This document shows positions 8,214-16,705 of a stretch of 46,341 bases of DNA, piece after piece. Source of the DNA: Actinomycetota bacterium (GTDB lineage Bacteria; Actinomycetota; Thermoleophilia; Solirubrobacterales; 70-9); contig JAFDWF010000096.1 of NCBI GenBank assembly GCA_018268575.1, positions 1 through 46,341 on the forward strand. The letters are read 5' to 3'. Position 1 is the stretch's first letter. Every line of letters begins with the position of its first letter. The notes beneath the pieces are model-generated. The model was given only the letters and a program-made list of their open reading frames with translations, was not told the origin of the DNA and did no database searches. Position numbers and translations under genes: made by a program.

Positions 8214-8696
8214 ATGAAAGTCCCGAGTGAACGAATCCTGCGTTTGGCGATCGCCTTCATCGGCGTGCTCGGCGTCGGCGTGGCCACCTACATCCTGATC
8301 TCCGACTCGACCTCGGGCGCACCCGCCTGCCTGGCGGGCGGGACCGGCTGCGAGACGGTCGCCAAGAGCGCCTACTCGCACATCCTCGGGATCAACGTGG
8401 CGATCTTCGGGATCGTCGGCTGGATCCTGATCCTCGGCACCGTGCTGTTCGGCAACGACTATGCGCGCCTGGGCGGCTTTCTCCTCACCCTCGGCGGCTT
8501 CGGCTTCAGCATCTACCTGACCTACCTGGAGATCTGGAACATCGAAGCGATCTGCCAGTGGTGCGTGACCAACGCGATCCTGATGACGATCTGCTTCCTC
8601 CTCAACCTCACGCGGCTGCTCGGCTACGTCGGCACGCCGGACGGCGGGGCGGTCATCGGAGGAGGAGCGCCGCGGCCCTTGGCCGAAGACGGCTAG
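8214..8696 (+). CDS. Vitamin K epoxide reductase (VKOR) family protein
   Basis: A 160-residue membrane protein with about four helices. The two VKOR cysteine pairs are present: Cys39 and Cys46 in the first extracytoplasmic loop, and the CxxC pair Cys114/Cys117 in AICQWC. In bacteria VKOR reoxidises a DsbA-like thiol oxidase and passes electrons to membrane quinones. The true start is ATG 8214; a longer in-frame extension upstream would run into the hydrolase gene. A DsbA-like gene follows 69 nt downstream, giving a complete oxidase/regenerator pair. Confidence is high. Confidence 0.93.
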   Translation: MKVPSERILRLAIAFIGVLGVGVATYILISDSTSGAPACLAGGTGCETVAKSAYSHILGINVAIFGIVGWILILGTVLFGNDYARLGGFLLTLGGFGFSIYLTYLEIWNIEAICQWCVTNAILMTICFLLNLTRLLGYVGTPDGGAVIGGGAPRPLAEDG

Positions 8697-8765
8697 CCGC
8701 CGGGCCGTCTAAGGTCGCGGTCGCAGGGAAAGTTCGATTTCGCACGTAAACGACACGGAGGACCG

Positions 8766-9536
8766 ATGAGCAACCAACGCGACAGGGAGAAGCGCCGAGA
8801 AGAACGTCTCGCGGCCGAACAGAAAGCGGCCGGGGCGGATCGGCGGACGCGACTGCTCCAGCTCTCCGCCGGGGGCGTCTTCCTGGCGATCATCATCGTG
8901 GTCGTGGTGATCATCGCCGTCGGCTCGGGCAGCAGCTCGGGCGGCGACTCGTCCAACCTGGTCGAAAAAGCCGCGGTCGAAAAGCTGTTCGCGGGGATTC
9001 CGCAGAACGCGACCGTGCTCGGCAAGAAGAGCGCCCCGGTGAGGATCTTCGAGTACGGGGACCTGCAGTGCCCGGTCTGCAAAGAGTATTCGGAAGAAGT
9101 CCTGCCCCCGATCTTCGAAAATCAGGTGCGGAAGGGCGAAGCCAACATCACCTTCCGCAACTTCATCATCATCGGCCCACAGTCCGTCCCGGCCGGCGAA
9201 GCCGCCCTCGCGGCGGGCGCCCAGGGCATGGGCTGGACCTTCATCGAGACCTGGTACCGCAACCAGGGCGAGGAGAACTCGGGCTACGCGACCGACGAAT
9301 TCATCGAATCGGTCGGCAAGTACATCGGGATCCCGAACATCGCCCAGTGGAACAAGGAACGTAAGTCGGGCAAGTACAAGAAACAGGTCGAAGCCACGAG
9401 CAGCCAGGCCGAAAAGTTCGGCTTCTCCGGCACGCCGTCGTTCGCGATCGAAGGCCCGCACTCGGAAGGCATCGAACTCCTCGGCACGCCCGGCTCGACC
9501 GAAGCGATCGAAGAAGCGATCAAAAAGGCCGCTTGA
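8766..9536 (+). CDS. Membrane-anchored DsbA-like thiol oxidoreductase
   Basis: A 256-residue thioredoxin-fold protein (thioredoxin_4/DsbA group). The N-terminus is highly charged (about 30 residues) and coiled-coil-like, followed by one membrane anchor (residues about 31-54, rich in Ile/Val). The active site is CPVC (Cys102-Cys105) in YGDLQCPVCKEY. A cis-Pro loop is visible in SGTPSFAI. It should form disulfides in secreted proteins, with the VKOR gene just upstream as its oxidant. The ATG follows an ACGGAGG ribosome site. Glu codons are mostly GAA, as in the cyclophilin. A strong terminator hairpin follows. Confidence 0.92.
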   Translation: MSNQRDREKRREERLAAEQKAAGADRRTRLLQLSAGGVFLAIIIVVVVIIAVGSGSSSGGDSSNLVEKAAVEKLFAGIPQNATVLGKKSAPVRIFEYGDLQCPVCKEYSEEVLPPIFENQVRKGEANITFRNFIIIGPQSVPAGEAALAAGAQGMGWTFIETWYRNQGEENSGYATDEFIESVGKYIGIPNIAQWNKERKSGKYKKQVEATSSQAEKFGFSGTPSFAIEGPHSEGIELLGTPGSTEAIEEAIKKAA

Positions 9537-9552
9537 GGACCTGGCGGGGGAA

Positions 9553-9591
9553 GCGGCGACCCGGACACGGGGCAGTTGTCCGGGTCGCCGC
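9553..9591 (+). terminator. Terminator hairpin after the DsbA-like gene
   Basis: A perfect 15-bp GC-rich inverted repeat (9553-9567 and 9577-9591) with a 9-nt loop, 17 nt after the stop codon. There is no U-tract, which is common in GC-rich actinobacteria. Confidence 0.75.
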
Positions 9592-9599
9592 CCCTCCCG

Positions 9600-9632
9600 C
9601 GCACGAGTTGACATAACCAAGGTTATCGTGCG
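9600..9632. other. Imperfect hairpin or operator-like palindrome
   Basis: Outer arms of 7 bp (GCACGA paired with TCGTGC plus a flanking C-G) and an inner TAACC/GGTTA pair, with an asymmetric bulge containing TTGACA. It lies in the gap between a plus-strand gene end and a minus-strand gene end. It could be a second terminator or an operator. No gene clearly starts from the TTGACA. Confidence 0.35.
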
Positions 9633-9733
9633 TTGGCTCCGGGCTTGGCCCTGGGGCCCTGGGCCTCCAGCCTGTCACGCCGGAGGTCGCGGCTTTTCCG
9701 GCGCGAGCGCGACGCCGTGGCCCTCCTTGCCCT

Positions 9734-9994
9734 TCAGTGGACGAACGACCGCAACGCAACGGCGACCTCGGCGGCCCTGAGCGGTCCGAATCGCAACGTC
9801 CACCGGTCGCCGAGCTCTTGGACCAGCTTGAACTGGATCCCGGCAGACTTCAGCGCCGCCTCGTGGGTCTCCATGCGTTCGTAACCGCTGCGGCCCTGGA
9901 AGCTCGCATCCAATCCATATTGGCCCGAGTCGAGCAGCCAAATGCTCAGCTTGTCGGCAACCGGGCCGACGGGATAAGCAGGGAGCGTCTCCAT
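9734..9994 (-). CDS. Small hypothetical protein with SPOR-like segment
   Basis: An 86-residue protein, not recognised as a named family. The middle and end (AALKSAGIQFKLVQE then RWTLRFGPLRAAEVAVAL) resemble the SPOR-domain pattern of a helix, a strand and a final strand reading R.GPF..A..A. SPOR domains bind denuded peptidoglycan, but no signal peptide or membrane helix is seen here, so this is only a similarity. ATG at 9994 is chosen; the frame can be extended to an ATG at 10063, but the added residues are an Arg/Ser-rich stretch that does not look like real protein. Confidence 0.5.
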   Translation of the reverse strand: METLPAYPVGPVADKLSIWLLDSGQYGLDASFQGRSGYERMETHEAALKSAGIQFKLVQELGDRWTLRFGPLRAAEVAVALRSFVH

Positions 9995-10038
9995 CTGTGG
10001 CTCTGTCGACCTTGCGCGACCTCCCCTTGAGCATCCGG

Positions 10039-10061
10039 GTCGACTCCTCCGCCGAGTCGAC
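10039..10061 (-). terminator. Inverted repeat after the Vgb-like gene
   Basis: Two 8-bp arms (10039-10046 GTCGACTC and 10054-10061 GAGTCGAC) separated by 7 nt, about 40 nt past the stop of the minus-strand gene ending at 10100. The position suits termination, or regulation of the small gene downstream. Confidence 0.4.
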
Positions 10062-10099
10062 ATAACTCTGTCGGCCTTCGACGGGCCGTACCGCCGTGG

Positions 10100-11557
10100 C
10101 TAGCGGACGATCGTGAACTTCGCCGACGCGGGCGCTGAGCTGTTGCCGGAGGCGTCGCGCGCCACCAAGGTCGCCCGATGGCCACCGGGTGCCAGTGCCT
10201 TGCCGCCCACCTTGCCGGAGAACGCGAACTTGTTCGCCCCCGCCTTGCCGGTCAGCTTCAGCTGGCCCCTGGGCACGAAGCGGGAGCATTTCTGCGCTCC
10301 CGGCTTCGCCTTGCCCGGCGCCACGCAGTTCTTGCCGACGCGGCGCCCAGGCGCCTTGAGCGCGAACGTCGCCGTCACCGAGGCGGCCTCGGAGAGCGAG
10401 AACTTCAGCGTGCTGCCGGAAGGCGCCCCGCCGCTGGAGGAGGCAACGGCCCTCGGGCCCGCGACGCGGAAGCGCGCCGGTGAGAAGGCCGGGGCGGCGG
10501 TGAAGCGCGGCGCGATCGTGCCGGTCGGGGGCGGCGGGGGATTCCCGCCCGACGAGCCTCCGCCGCCGATCGTCAGCGGATCGGGGACGAGCCTGCCGAT
10601 CTTGCCCATTTCGGTGTCGGTGAACCAGAGGTTCCCGTCCGGGCCGACGGTGATCCCGGTCTGCCCCGTTTCGCCGCTCGGAATCGGGTATTCGTTGGTG
10701 ACCTGGCCGGCGGTGGTCATCCGCGCGATCTTGCCGGTCCCCGACTCGACGATCCAGAAGGCTCCGTCGGGCCCGAGCACCAGGTCGTTCGGCTTGCTGC
10801 CCGGAGGCAGGAGAAACCTGGTCCGCGAACCATCCGGGCCGATCCGATCGATCGCGCTCGCTTCCCACATCGCAACCCAGGCGCTGCCTTCCGGGCCGAT
10901 TGCGATCCCCACCGGTCGCGAGCCCGCGGGCAGATCGATGCGTTTGGTGAAGCCGAAGGATTGGACGGTGCTGATGAACACCGCGTTGCTGCCGGACACG
11001 GACGCCCAGAGCGTGCCGCCGGGCGAGGCGGCGATGCCTTCGACCGCGTTCCCGTTTAGTTCGCCGGCGCAGGTGAATTCGGTTTCGAGGTGGTCGCTGG
11101 TCGGATCTTTCGGCGAGCAGATGACGGTCGCGCTGGCGCCCTCGCCCCCACCGAAGCGGACCTGATTGTTGGGTGCGACCGTGATCGAGCCCGCCCTGAA
11201 GTTGCTTGCCGATCCCGATGATTCCCGGTAGACGACTCCGGACGGACTGCGCGAGCCGAAGCCTTTTTCCGATACCCAGGAGACCCAGCCGCTGGGGGCC
11301 ACCGCAAGATCGATCGGACGCCCACTGTCGGGGATGATCGGGAACCGTTCCCCGGTCGGGCTGATCCGGCCAATCCCCGGTTCGGCTCCCGATTCGGTCC
11401 ACCAGAGGTTCCCGTCCGGGCCGGCGACGATGTAGTTCGGGGTGGCGAGTTTGCCCGGGTTGGCGTCGAACTCGGTGATCGTAACCGCGCCCGCGGGGTC
11501 CGCACCGGCCAGCGCGCCCAACATCGTGATCAACAACGCGAATCTCCCCAGTTTCAC
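10100..11557 (-). CDS. Secreted Vgb/NHL-type beta-propeller protein
   Basis: A 485-residue protein with a signal peptide (KLGRFALLITMLGALAG followed by an Ala-x-Ala-like site). It is followed by at least five propeller blades of the virginiamycin B lyase (Vgb) type, seen as repeated GPDGNLWWT, GPDGAFWIV and GPDGNLWFTD motifs. A Pro/Gly linker and a C-terminal domain of about 120 residues with Ala/Lys-rich strands follow, and the latter looks like an Ig-like or FN3-like fold. The GTG at 11557 is chosen because it places the basic residues and hydrophobic core correctly. Vgb lyase activity itself cannot be assumed, since many such propellers are only adhesins or sensors. Confidence 0.82.
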   Translation of the reverse strand: MKLGRFALLITMLGALAGADPAGAVTITEFDANPGKLATPNYIVAGPDGNLWWTESGAEPGIGRISPTGERFPIIPDSGRPIDLAVAPSGWVSWVSEKGFGSRSPSGVVYRESSGSASNFRAGSITVAPNNQVRFGGGEGASATVICSPKDPTSDHLETEFTCAGELNGNAVEGIAASPGGTLWASVSGSNAVFISTVQSFGFTKRIDLPAGSRPVGIAIGPEGSAWVAMWEASAIDRIGPDGSRTRFLLPPGSKPNDLVLGPDGAFWIVESGTGKIARMTTAGQVTNEYPIPSGETGQTGITVGPDGNLWFTDTEMGKIGRLVPDPLTIGGGGSSGGNPPPPPTGTIAPRFTAAPAFSPARFRVAGPRAVASSSGGAPSGSTLKFSLSEAASVTATFALKAPGRRVGKNCVAPGKAKPGAQKCSRFVPRGQLKLTGKAGANKFAFSGKVGGKALAPGGHRATLVARDASGNSSAPASAKFTIVR

Positions 11558-11610
11558 GCCGGAGAGCTTAACCGGGCAAGGGTAACTGCGTTGAGGGTTT
11601 CCCGTGGTCT

Positions 11611-12270
11611 CTAGCTCGCCAGCACCGCGGTGCCGCTGATCAGGGGACGGACGATCGGGATCGCCTTTGGCAGTTTGCCGTGTTCGAGGCGCTCGACCCG
11701 GAAGGCGGACGCGCCCAGGGTCGCCGCGGTGTCGCGGTTGCAGTGACAGCCGTCGGCCATGAAGCGCCACGGCTTCTCGAAGCGGTCCTGCCAACGGGCA
11801 CTACCGGCGTCGGCGGAGCGAACGTGCTCGATGAAGAGGAGCCGGCCGCCGGGCTTGAGCACCCGGGCGAGCTCCGTCACCGCGGCGGCAGGGTCGGGGA
11901 CCGTGCAGAGGACGAGCGTCGCCACCGCCGTGTCGAAGGTGTCGTCGGCGAACGGCAGTGCTTCGGCCGGAGCTTCGACCAGGCGACGCGGCACCCGCGC
12001 GCCTCTCCCAACCCGCTCCCGCAGCCGCGCCGCCATGTGCTCGTCCGGCTCGACCAGCGTCAGGTCCTCGACCCCCGGCCCGTAGAGGTCGACGTTCACC
12101 CCGGTCCCGGCGCCGATCTCGATCACCCGGCCGCGCGCCTCGGCGAGCAGGGCGGCGCGCATCTCCCCCAGCCCGTTCTCCTCGGTCGCCTTCAGGGCGC
12201 GGTCGTAGAAGCGGGCGAAGGCTCGCCCCCACGTCGCGTCATATGCCTTTCCAAGGGCTCCGGCTGCCAT
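11611..12270 (-). CDS. SAM-dependent methyltransferase, type 11
   Basis: A 219-residue protein. The methyltransferase core has motif I VIEIGAGTGVNVDLYG, the acidic residue in LTLVEPDEHM, and VLKPGGRLLFIEHVRS. The C-terminal WRFMADGCHCNRDTAATL with two close cysteines is typical of the METTL7-like/phospholipid-methylase-like branch. The ATG at 12270 is preferred over an upstream in-frame ATG, because a hairpin lies directly ahead of it and the extra residues are not protein-like. Substrate is unknown; a small hydrophobic thiol or lipid is plausible for the branch. Confidence 0.83.
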   Translation of the reverse strand: MAAGALGKAYDATWGRAFARFYDRALKATEENGLGEMRAALLAEARGRVIEIGAGTGVNVDLYGPGVEDLTLVEPDEHMAARLRERVGRGARVPRRLVEAPAEALPFADDTFDTAVATLVLCTVPDPAAAVTELARVLKPGGRLLFIEHVRSADAGSARWQDRFEKPWRFMADGCHCNRDTAATLGASAFRVERLEHGKLPKAIPIVRPLISGTAVLAS

Positions 12271-12271
12271 T

Positions 12272-12308
12272 CGTTCATTTGAACACACTGGGTGTGCTCG
12301 GGTGAACG
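12272..12308. other. Imperfect palindrome abutting a start codon
   Basis: Arms of 17 nt (12272-12288 and 12292-12308) around TGG. The outer CGTTCA/TGAACG and inner CACAC/GTGTG pair perfectly, and the middle pairs only as G-T wobbles. It sits one base upstream of the methyltransferase ATG and 38 nt after the SDR stop. It could be an SDR terminator, or an operator or translation-control hairpin. Confidence 0.5.
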
Positions 12309-12346
12309 TGCGTACGTCGCCCGGCCGCCCCGGGTTCAACGGCGGC

Positions 12347-13255
12347 TCAGTTGATCGCCCGGTCCTCGGCCTGGATCTCGCCCACGTCGGCCTCCGCGGG
12401 TACCCCGCGCTCGCCCTCGCCGCCGCTGTGCGTGACCCGCTCCTCGTACTTGGCCCGCGCCGCCTGGTCGACCTCGGTCATCAGCTTGTCGGTGCCCATC
12501 GCCCGGGCCATCGCCTCGGCCGCCGCCCGCGGCATCAGGGCGCCGGCGCGGATCAGCGCGCTGTTCGACCTCGGCACGAAGACGTCGAAGTGCGGCAGCT
12601 CGAGCGCCCCGACGATAGATGCGGCGACATCGGTCGCCTCGACCGGTTTCACCCACTTCTGGCCGACGCCCGCGGTCAGCTCGGTGTTGACCACGGTCGG
12701 CATCACGCAGGAGACCTCGATGCTCCGGCCGCGCAGCTCCTGCCGTACCGCGTCGCTCAGCCCGACCACCGCGTGCTTGGTCGCCGAGTAGGTGGCGATG
12801 CCGGGCGTCGGGACCTTGCCCGCCAACGAGGCGATGTTGACGATGTGGCCCGAGTTACGCGGCATCATCAGCCGCATCGCCAGCTGGGTGCCGTGGATCA
12901 CCCCGATCAGGTTGATCGCGATCTGGCGGTGGATCGACTCCTCCGACTCCCGGGCGAACGGGGTCACCGGCATGATCCCGGCGTTGTTGACGATCACGTC
13001 GAGCGGCCCGAGCCGGCGCTCCACCTGGTCGAGGAAGGCCTCGAACGAGCTCCGGTCGGAGACGTCGAGCGCCAGCGCGACGGCCTCCCCGCCGAGTCCC
13101 GCCGCCGTCTCCTCGGCGAGCGCCAGGTCGACGTCGCCGATCGCCACCCGGCAGCCGCGCCGCACCAGCGCCGCCGCCGTCGCCTTGCCGATCCCACGGG
13201 CGCCGCCGGTGATCGCCACCACCTTGCCGTCCAGTTGCCGCCGCTCCTTAGCCAT
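12347..13255 (-). CDS. Short-chain dehydrogenase/reductase
   Basis: A 302-residue classical SDR. The cofactor loop is TGGARGIGKA (residues about 16-25). NNAG is followed by the catalytic Ser in NIASLAGK and the YSATK tetrad residues. An acidic residue after beta2 (GDVDL) suggests NAD rather than NADP preference. A C-terminal extension of about 50 residues is charged and lies beyond the usual fold. It lies 34 nt downstream of a thiolase gene on the same strand, so a joint role in lipid or sterol-like acyl metabolism is likely but unproven. ATG at 13255. Confidence 0.9.
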   Translation of the reverse strand: MAKERRQLDGKVVAITGGARGIGKATAAALVRRGCRVAIGDVDLALAEETAAGLGGEAVALALDVSDRSSFEAFLDQVERRLGPLDVIVNNAGIMPVTPFARESEESIHRQIAINLIGVIHGTQLAMRLMMPRNSGHIVNIASLAGKVPTPGIATYSATKHAVVGLSDAVRQELRGRSIEVSCVMPTVVNTELTAGVGQKWVKPVEATDVAASIVGALELPHFDVFVPRSNSALIRAGALMPRAAAEAMARAMGTDKLMTEVDQAARAKYEERVTHSGGEGERGVPAEADVGEIQAEDRAIN

Positions 13256-13289
13256 CGCTCCTCCTCCCCGGCCTCGCGGCCGGACCCGG

Positions 13290-14483
13290 CTACCCGGCCG
13301 GTTTGTAGACGGTGACCACGGCGGCTCCGCCGAGGCCGATGTTGTGCTGTAGGGCTACCCGCGCCCCTTCGACCTGACGCTTGCCCGCTTCGCCGCGCAG
13401 CTGCCAGGTCAGCTCCGAGCACTGGGCCAGCCCGGTCGCCCCGAGCGGATGCCCCTTCGAGATCAGCCCGCCCGACGGGTTGACCACCACCTGGCCGCCG
13501 AAGGTCGTCGCCTCGGCCTCGACCAGCTTGTGCGCCTCGCCCTCGGCGGCGAACCCGAGCGCTTCGTAGGTGATCAGCTCGTTGGCGCTGAAGCAGTCGT
13601 GGAGCTCGCAGACGTCGACCTCGTAGGCCGCCACCTCGGCTTCCTCGTAGGCGGCCTGGGCCGCCGTCCGCGACATCTCCGAGCCGACGATCGTCATGCA
13701 GTCGGCGCCCTCGTCGAAGGTCGAGGAGAGGTCGGTGACCATCGCCTGGCCGACGATCTCGACCGCCTTGCCCCAGAGGTCGTGGTCTTCGACGTAGCGC
13801 TCGGAGGCGACGATCACGCAGGCGGCGCCGTCGGAGGTCGGCGAGCACTGCAGCTTGGTCAGCGGCTCGTGGATCATCTTCGCCGTCTTGATGTCGTCCA
13901 GCGAGTACTCGTCCTGGAACTGGGCGTAGGGGTTGTTGACCGAGTGCTTGTGGTTCTTCCAGCCGATCCAGGCGAAGTGGTCGGGGGTCGAGCCGTAGCG
14001 CTCCATGTGGTCGCGGCCCGCGTTGCCGAACATCTGCGGGGCGGGCGGCGACGCCTCCGGATCGCGAATTTCGAACATTCGCGTCGCGTGGCGGTCGAGC
14101 GCGTTGGTGCGGTCGGTGTACTTCACCCCGAGGCTGCCCGGCTCCATCTTCTCGAAGCCGACCGCGAGCGCGCAGTCGACCAACCCGCCCTTGACCGCCT
14201 GGCGGGCGAGGAAGAGCGCCGAGGAGCCGGTCGAGCAGTTGTTGTTGACGTTGACCACCGGGATCCCGGTCAGGCCGAGCCCGTAGAGGCCGCGCTGGCC
14301 GTAGGTCGAGTCGCCGTAGCAGTAGCCCGCGTAGGCCTGCTCGACGTCCTCGTAGGGGATGCCCGCGTCGGCGAGCGCCTTCTCCCCCGCCTCGACCGCC
14401 CAGTCCGGGTAGTCGCCCTCCTTCGTCCCCGGCTTCTCGAACTTGGTCATCCCGACCCCGATCACGAACGTACGGTTGCTCAA
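13290..14483 (-). CDS. Thiolase-family protein, SCP2-thiolase type
   Basis: A 397-residue thiolase. The nucleophile Cys83 lies in [30 protein letters not shown] and [14 protein letters not shown] are the conserved catalytic blocks of the SCPx/lipid-transfer-associated thiolases. It probably cleaves or forms 3-ketoacyl-CoA in fatty-acid or sterol side-chain metabolism. The start is TTG at 14483, preceded by a GGGAGGGAG ribosome site; no ATG fits the conserved N-terminal strand. The SDR directly downstream is a plausible partner (3-hydroxyacyl-CoA oxidation). SCP2 thiolases often need a separate partner protein, which was not seen here. Confidence 0.9.
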   Translation of the reverse strand: MSNRTFVIGVGMTKFEKPGTKEGDYPDWAVEAGEKALADAGIPYEDVEQAYAGYCYGDSTYGQRGLYGLGLTGIPVVNVNNNCSTGSSALFLARQAVKGGLVDCALAVGFEKMEPGSLGVKYTDRTNALDRHATRMFEIRDPEASPPAPQMFGNAGRDHMERYGSTPDHFAWIGWKNHKHSVNNPYAQFQDEYSLDDIKTAKMIHEPLTKLQCSPTSDGAACVIVASERYVEDHDLWGKAVEIVGQAMVTDLSSTFDEGADCMTIVGSEMSRTAAQAAYEEAEVAAYEVDVCELHDCFSANELITYEALGFAAEGEAHKLVEAEATTFGGQVVVNPSGGLISKGHPLGATGLAQCSELTWQLRGEAGKRQVEGARVALQHNIGLGGAAVVTVYKPAG

Positions 14484-14521
14484 GTTTGCTCCCTCCCAAG
14501 ATTGGCCAGCCGGCCAGTAAG

Positions 14522-15604
14522 TTAGCGCGCTTCGTCGGGGCCGGGATAGATCCGGAAGGCGAGCCAGGCGATCAGGATCCCCACCGCGGTGCCGATCAGC
14601 CGCTGTCCGGCGGCGTCCAGGCGGGCCTCGCCGAGGGTGTCGGAGAGCAGCACCACGTAGGTGGTGATCACGGCGGTGAAGAGCGCGTACTGGACCGTGA
14701 TCAGGCCGAAGGAGAGCGCCGCGGAGAGGCTGAGGACGATCACGATCGGGACCTCGGCCCCGTCGAAGGCACTCGCCATCGCGGTGGCGAGGAGGAGTCC
14801 GACAAAGGTGCCGACCGCGCGCAGGACGAGCCGGCGGTCGGTCTCGTCGCGTTCGGGGCGCAGGACGAAGAGGATCGTCAGTGGGATCCAGTAGCCGTGC
14901 TGCTTCATCCCGGCGATCCGGTAGATCGCGACGCCGATCGCGAGCGCGACGCCGTAGCGGACCGCGTGGCGGGCGACCGGCGATCCAAGGGTCCAGTTGG
15001 CGCGCAAGCGCGACCTGGTGCGGGCCCAGTCCCAGTCGCTGTCGTCGTCGTCGTGGCGGTCGTAGGCGAGCCAGACGATCAGCGCCCAGCCCGCCTGGAT
15101 CAGGCCGCCGGCGGTGCCGTAGAAGAGCGCCGGGAGCGTGTCGTGGAGCGGCAGGAAGAGGCCCTGGGAGATCATCAGCGCGACCGCCGCCGAGAAGCCG
15201 ACGAAGGCGAGGCGCAGGGTGTCGGCGAAGCAGTAACCGGAGGCCGCCGCGATCAGGCCCATCGCAATGGCCGCGGCGGGCGCGAATTGGCTGCTGAGCA
15301 CGCCGAGCGCCGCCGCGATCCCGACCAGCGGCGCCGCTCCCGCCTGCCAGAGGGCGCGGGGACCGGCGGGGGCGTCCATCGCGGTGAACCCGCAGACCAG
15401 CGCCGCGGTGGCGATCGCCCCGTGCGAGGGCCAATCGAAAGCGAACTCGAAGAGCAGCGCCAGCGCCACCGGGACCGCGATCAGGGCGCCACGGCGCAGG
15501 GCCGGACCGGGCTCGGCGGGCCCGATCGCGAGGAGCGGGGAGGTCCGCAGTCGCTCCATCTCCCCGGAGGCGTCGTAGAGGCGGGACGGGCGCTGGGCGG
15601 ACAC
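14522..15604 (-). CDS. FUSC-like/aromatic acid exporter-type membrane protein
   Basis: About 360 residues with two blocks of five to six hydrophobic helices separated by a charged loop ([12 protein letters not shown]). This is the half-sized FUSC/YccS-like layout, with a typical [17 protein letters not shown] segment in the second block. Such proteins are inner-membrane exporters or gates for aromatic acids and related compounds. The start is uncertain: GTG 15604, chosen here, or ATG 15559, whose ribosome site would be too close. The gene is divergent from ccdA with about 25 bp between starts. Substrate unknown. Confidence 0.8.
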   Translation of the reverse strand: MSAQRPSRLYDASGEMERLRTSPLLAIGPAEPGPALRRGALIAVPVALALLFEFAFDWPSHGAIATAALVCGFTAMDAPAGPRALWQAGAAPLVGIAAALGVLSSQFAPAAAIAMGLIAAASGYCFADTLRLAFVGFSAAVALMISQGLFLPLHDTLPALFYGTAGGLIQAGWALIVWLAYDRHDDDDSDWDWARTRSRLRANWTLGSPVARHAVRYGVALAIGVAIYRIAGMKQHGYWIPLTILFVLRPERDETDRRLVLRAVGTFVGLLLATAMASAFDGAEVPIVIVLSLSAALSFGLITVQYALFTAVITTYVVLLSDTLGEARLDAAGQRLIGTAVGILIAWLAFRIYPGPDEAR

Positions 15605-15628
15605 TGGCGCGAAGTATCCTTGGGGGTC

Positions 15629-16378
15629 GTGATCCTTGCCGATATCAGCGGCGACCCGGCGACCGGGGTGGGGCTGCTTGCGGCCCTGGCGGCGGGGATC
15701 GTCTCCTTTCTCTCCCCCTGCGTGCTGCCGCTTGTCCCCGGCTACCTCTCGGCGGTCACGGGCGTCTCCGCCAACGAGCTCGACGAAGCCGATTGGCGCA
15801 GCGTCATCCCTCCCGCGCTCACCTTCGTCGCCAGCTTCTCCGTGATCTTCATCCTCTTCGGGCTGACCGCGACCGGCCTCGGCTCGTTCCTGTCGGAAAA
15901 CAAGCCCCTGCTGACCAAGATCTCCGGCTGGCTGATCATCGCGATGGGCGTGCTCTTCGTCAGCTCGCTCTTCGTCACCCGGCTGAACAAGGAGTGGCAC
16001 GTGGAGGCGCTGCTCGCCCGCGCGGGCAAAGGCGGCCCGATCGTCGCCGGCGCGGCGTTCGCGATCGCCTGGAGCCCCTGCATCGGCCCGACCCTCGGCG
16101 CGATCCTCACCGTCGCCGCGGCCGAAGGGTCATGGACCCACGGCGCCCTGCTGCTGGCGGTCTACTCGGCCGGCCTGGCGATTCCCTTCCTGGTCACCGC
16201 CCTCGCCTTCTCGCGCATGGCGACCGCCTTCGCCGTGGTCAAGCGCCACTACCGCGCGATCGTCGTGGTCGGCGGGCTGATCCTGATCGTGATGGGAGTC
16301 CTGATCGTGACCGGGGAATTCAAGCAGCTGAACATCGAAGCCCAGAGCTGGTCCTCGAACCTCGGCTTGGAACAGTAA
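15629..16378 (+). CDS. ccdA: Cytochrome c biogenesis/thiol-reducing protein CcdA
   Basis: A 249-residue membrane protein with about six helices. The two conserved cysteines appear in LSPCVLPL and [11 protein letters not shown], the hallmark pair of the DsbD transmembrane/CcdA family. It passes reducing power from cytosolic thioredoxin to extracytoplasmic thiol proteins, opposing the VKOR/DsbA oxidase pair at 8.2-9.5 kb. The GTG at 15629 has a TATCCT -10-like hexamer ending 8 nt upstream and no ribosome site, so the mRNA may be leaderless. No other cytochrome c maturation genes are nearby. Confidence 0.9.
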   Translation: MILADISGDPATGVGLLAALAAGIVSFLSPCVLPLVPGYLSAVTGVSANELDEADWRSVIPPALTFVASFSVIFILFGLTATGLGSFLSENKPLLTKISGWLIIAMGVLFVSSLFVTRLNKEWHVEALLARAGKGGPIVAGAAFAIAWSPCIGPTLGAILTVAAAEGSWTHGALLLAVYSAGLAIPFLVTALAFSRMATAFAVVKRHYRAIVVVGGLILIVMGVLIVTGEFKQLNIEAQSWSSNLGLEQ

Positions 16379-16401
16379 GCGGCGGCCAGACGCTTACGGG
16401 G

Positions 16402-16683
16402 TCAGTTGTGGGTGACCGGGACAGTCGTCTCCAGCTCCTGGCCGACCGCCTCGGTGATCTCGAGGCCGTCGTCCTCGAGATCGCGGGAGCAGACGATGCG
16501 GAAGCGGCCGGTGCCGATCTCGGCGTCGGGGACGACCGGAAGGCCGCGGATGTGGTCCCAGCCGAGGCGCTCGACCTCGAACGGGTTCATCCTCACCTCG
16601 GCCGCCGGGAAGGGGCAGTTGGCGTTGTGCTGGTCGATCGCCTTGGAGATCGCCTCGAGGTTCTTCGCCTCCGGGGAAGCCAT
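16402..16683 (-). CDS. Small conserved hypothetical protein
   Basis: A 93-residue protein that I cannot assign to a named family. It is acidic, with one recognisable conserved-looking stretch (RLGWDHIRGLPVVPD and GTGRFRIVCSRD) resembling short actinobacterial proteins of unknown function. No signal peptide, membrane helix or HTH is visible. ATG at 16683. The gene lies 22 nt downstream of the CrtA-like gene on the same strand, so they may share a transcript. The final five residues (PVTHN) come from DNA resembling half of the family-1 palindrome, but that similarity is weak. Confidence 0.65.
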   Translation of the reverse strand: MASPEAKNLEAISKAIDQHNANCPFPAAEVRMNPFEVERLGWDHIRGLPVVPDAEIGTGRFRIVCSRDLEDDGLEITEAVGQELETTVPVTHN

Positions 16684-16705
16684 GAGAACAGGATAAAGAG
16701 CGCGC

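Noticed and set aside
14064..14085. CGCGAAT/ATTCGCG inverted repeat inside the thiolase gene
   Set aside because: Short, coding, and not related to the repeat families; likely chance.
16402..16425. Half of a family-1 palindrome at the end of the small gene
   Set aside because: Only the CAGTTGTGGGTGAC part is similar and there is no opposite arm.
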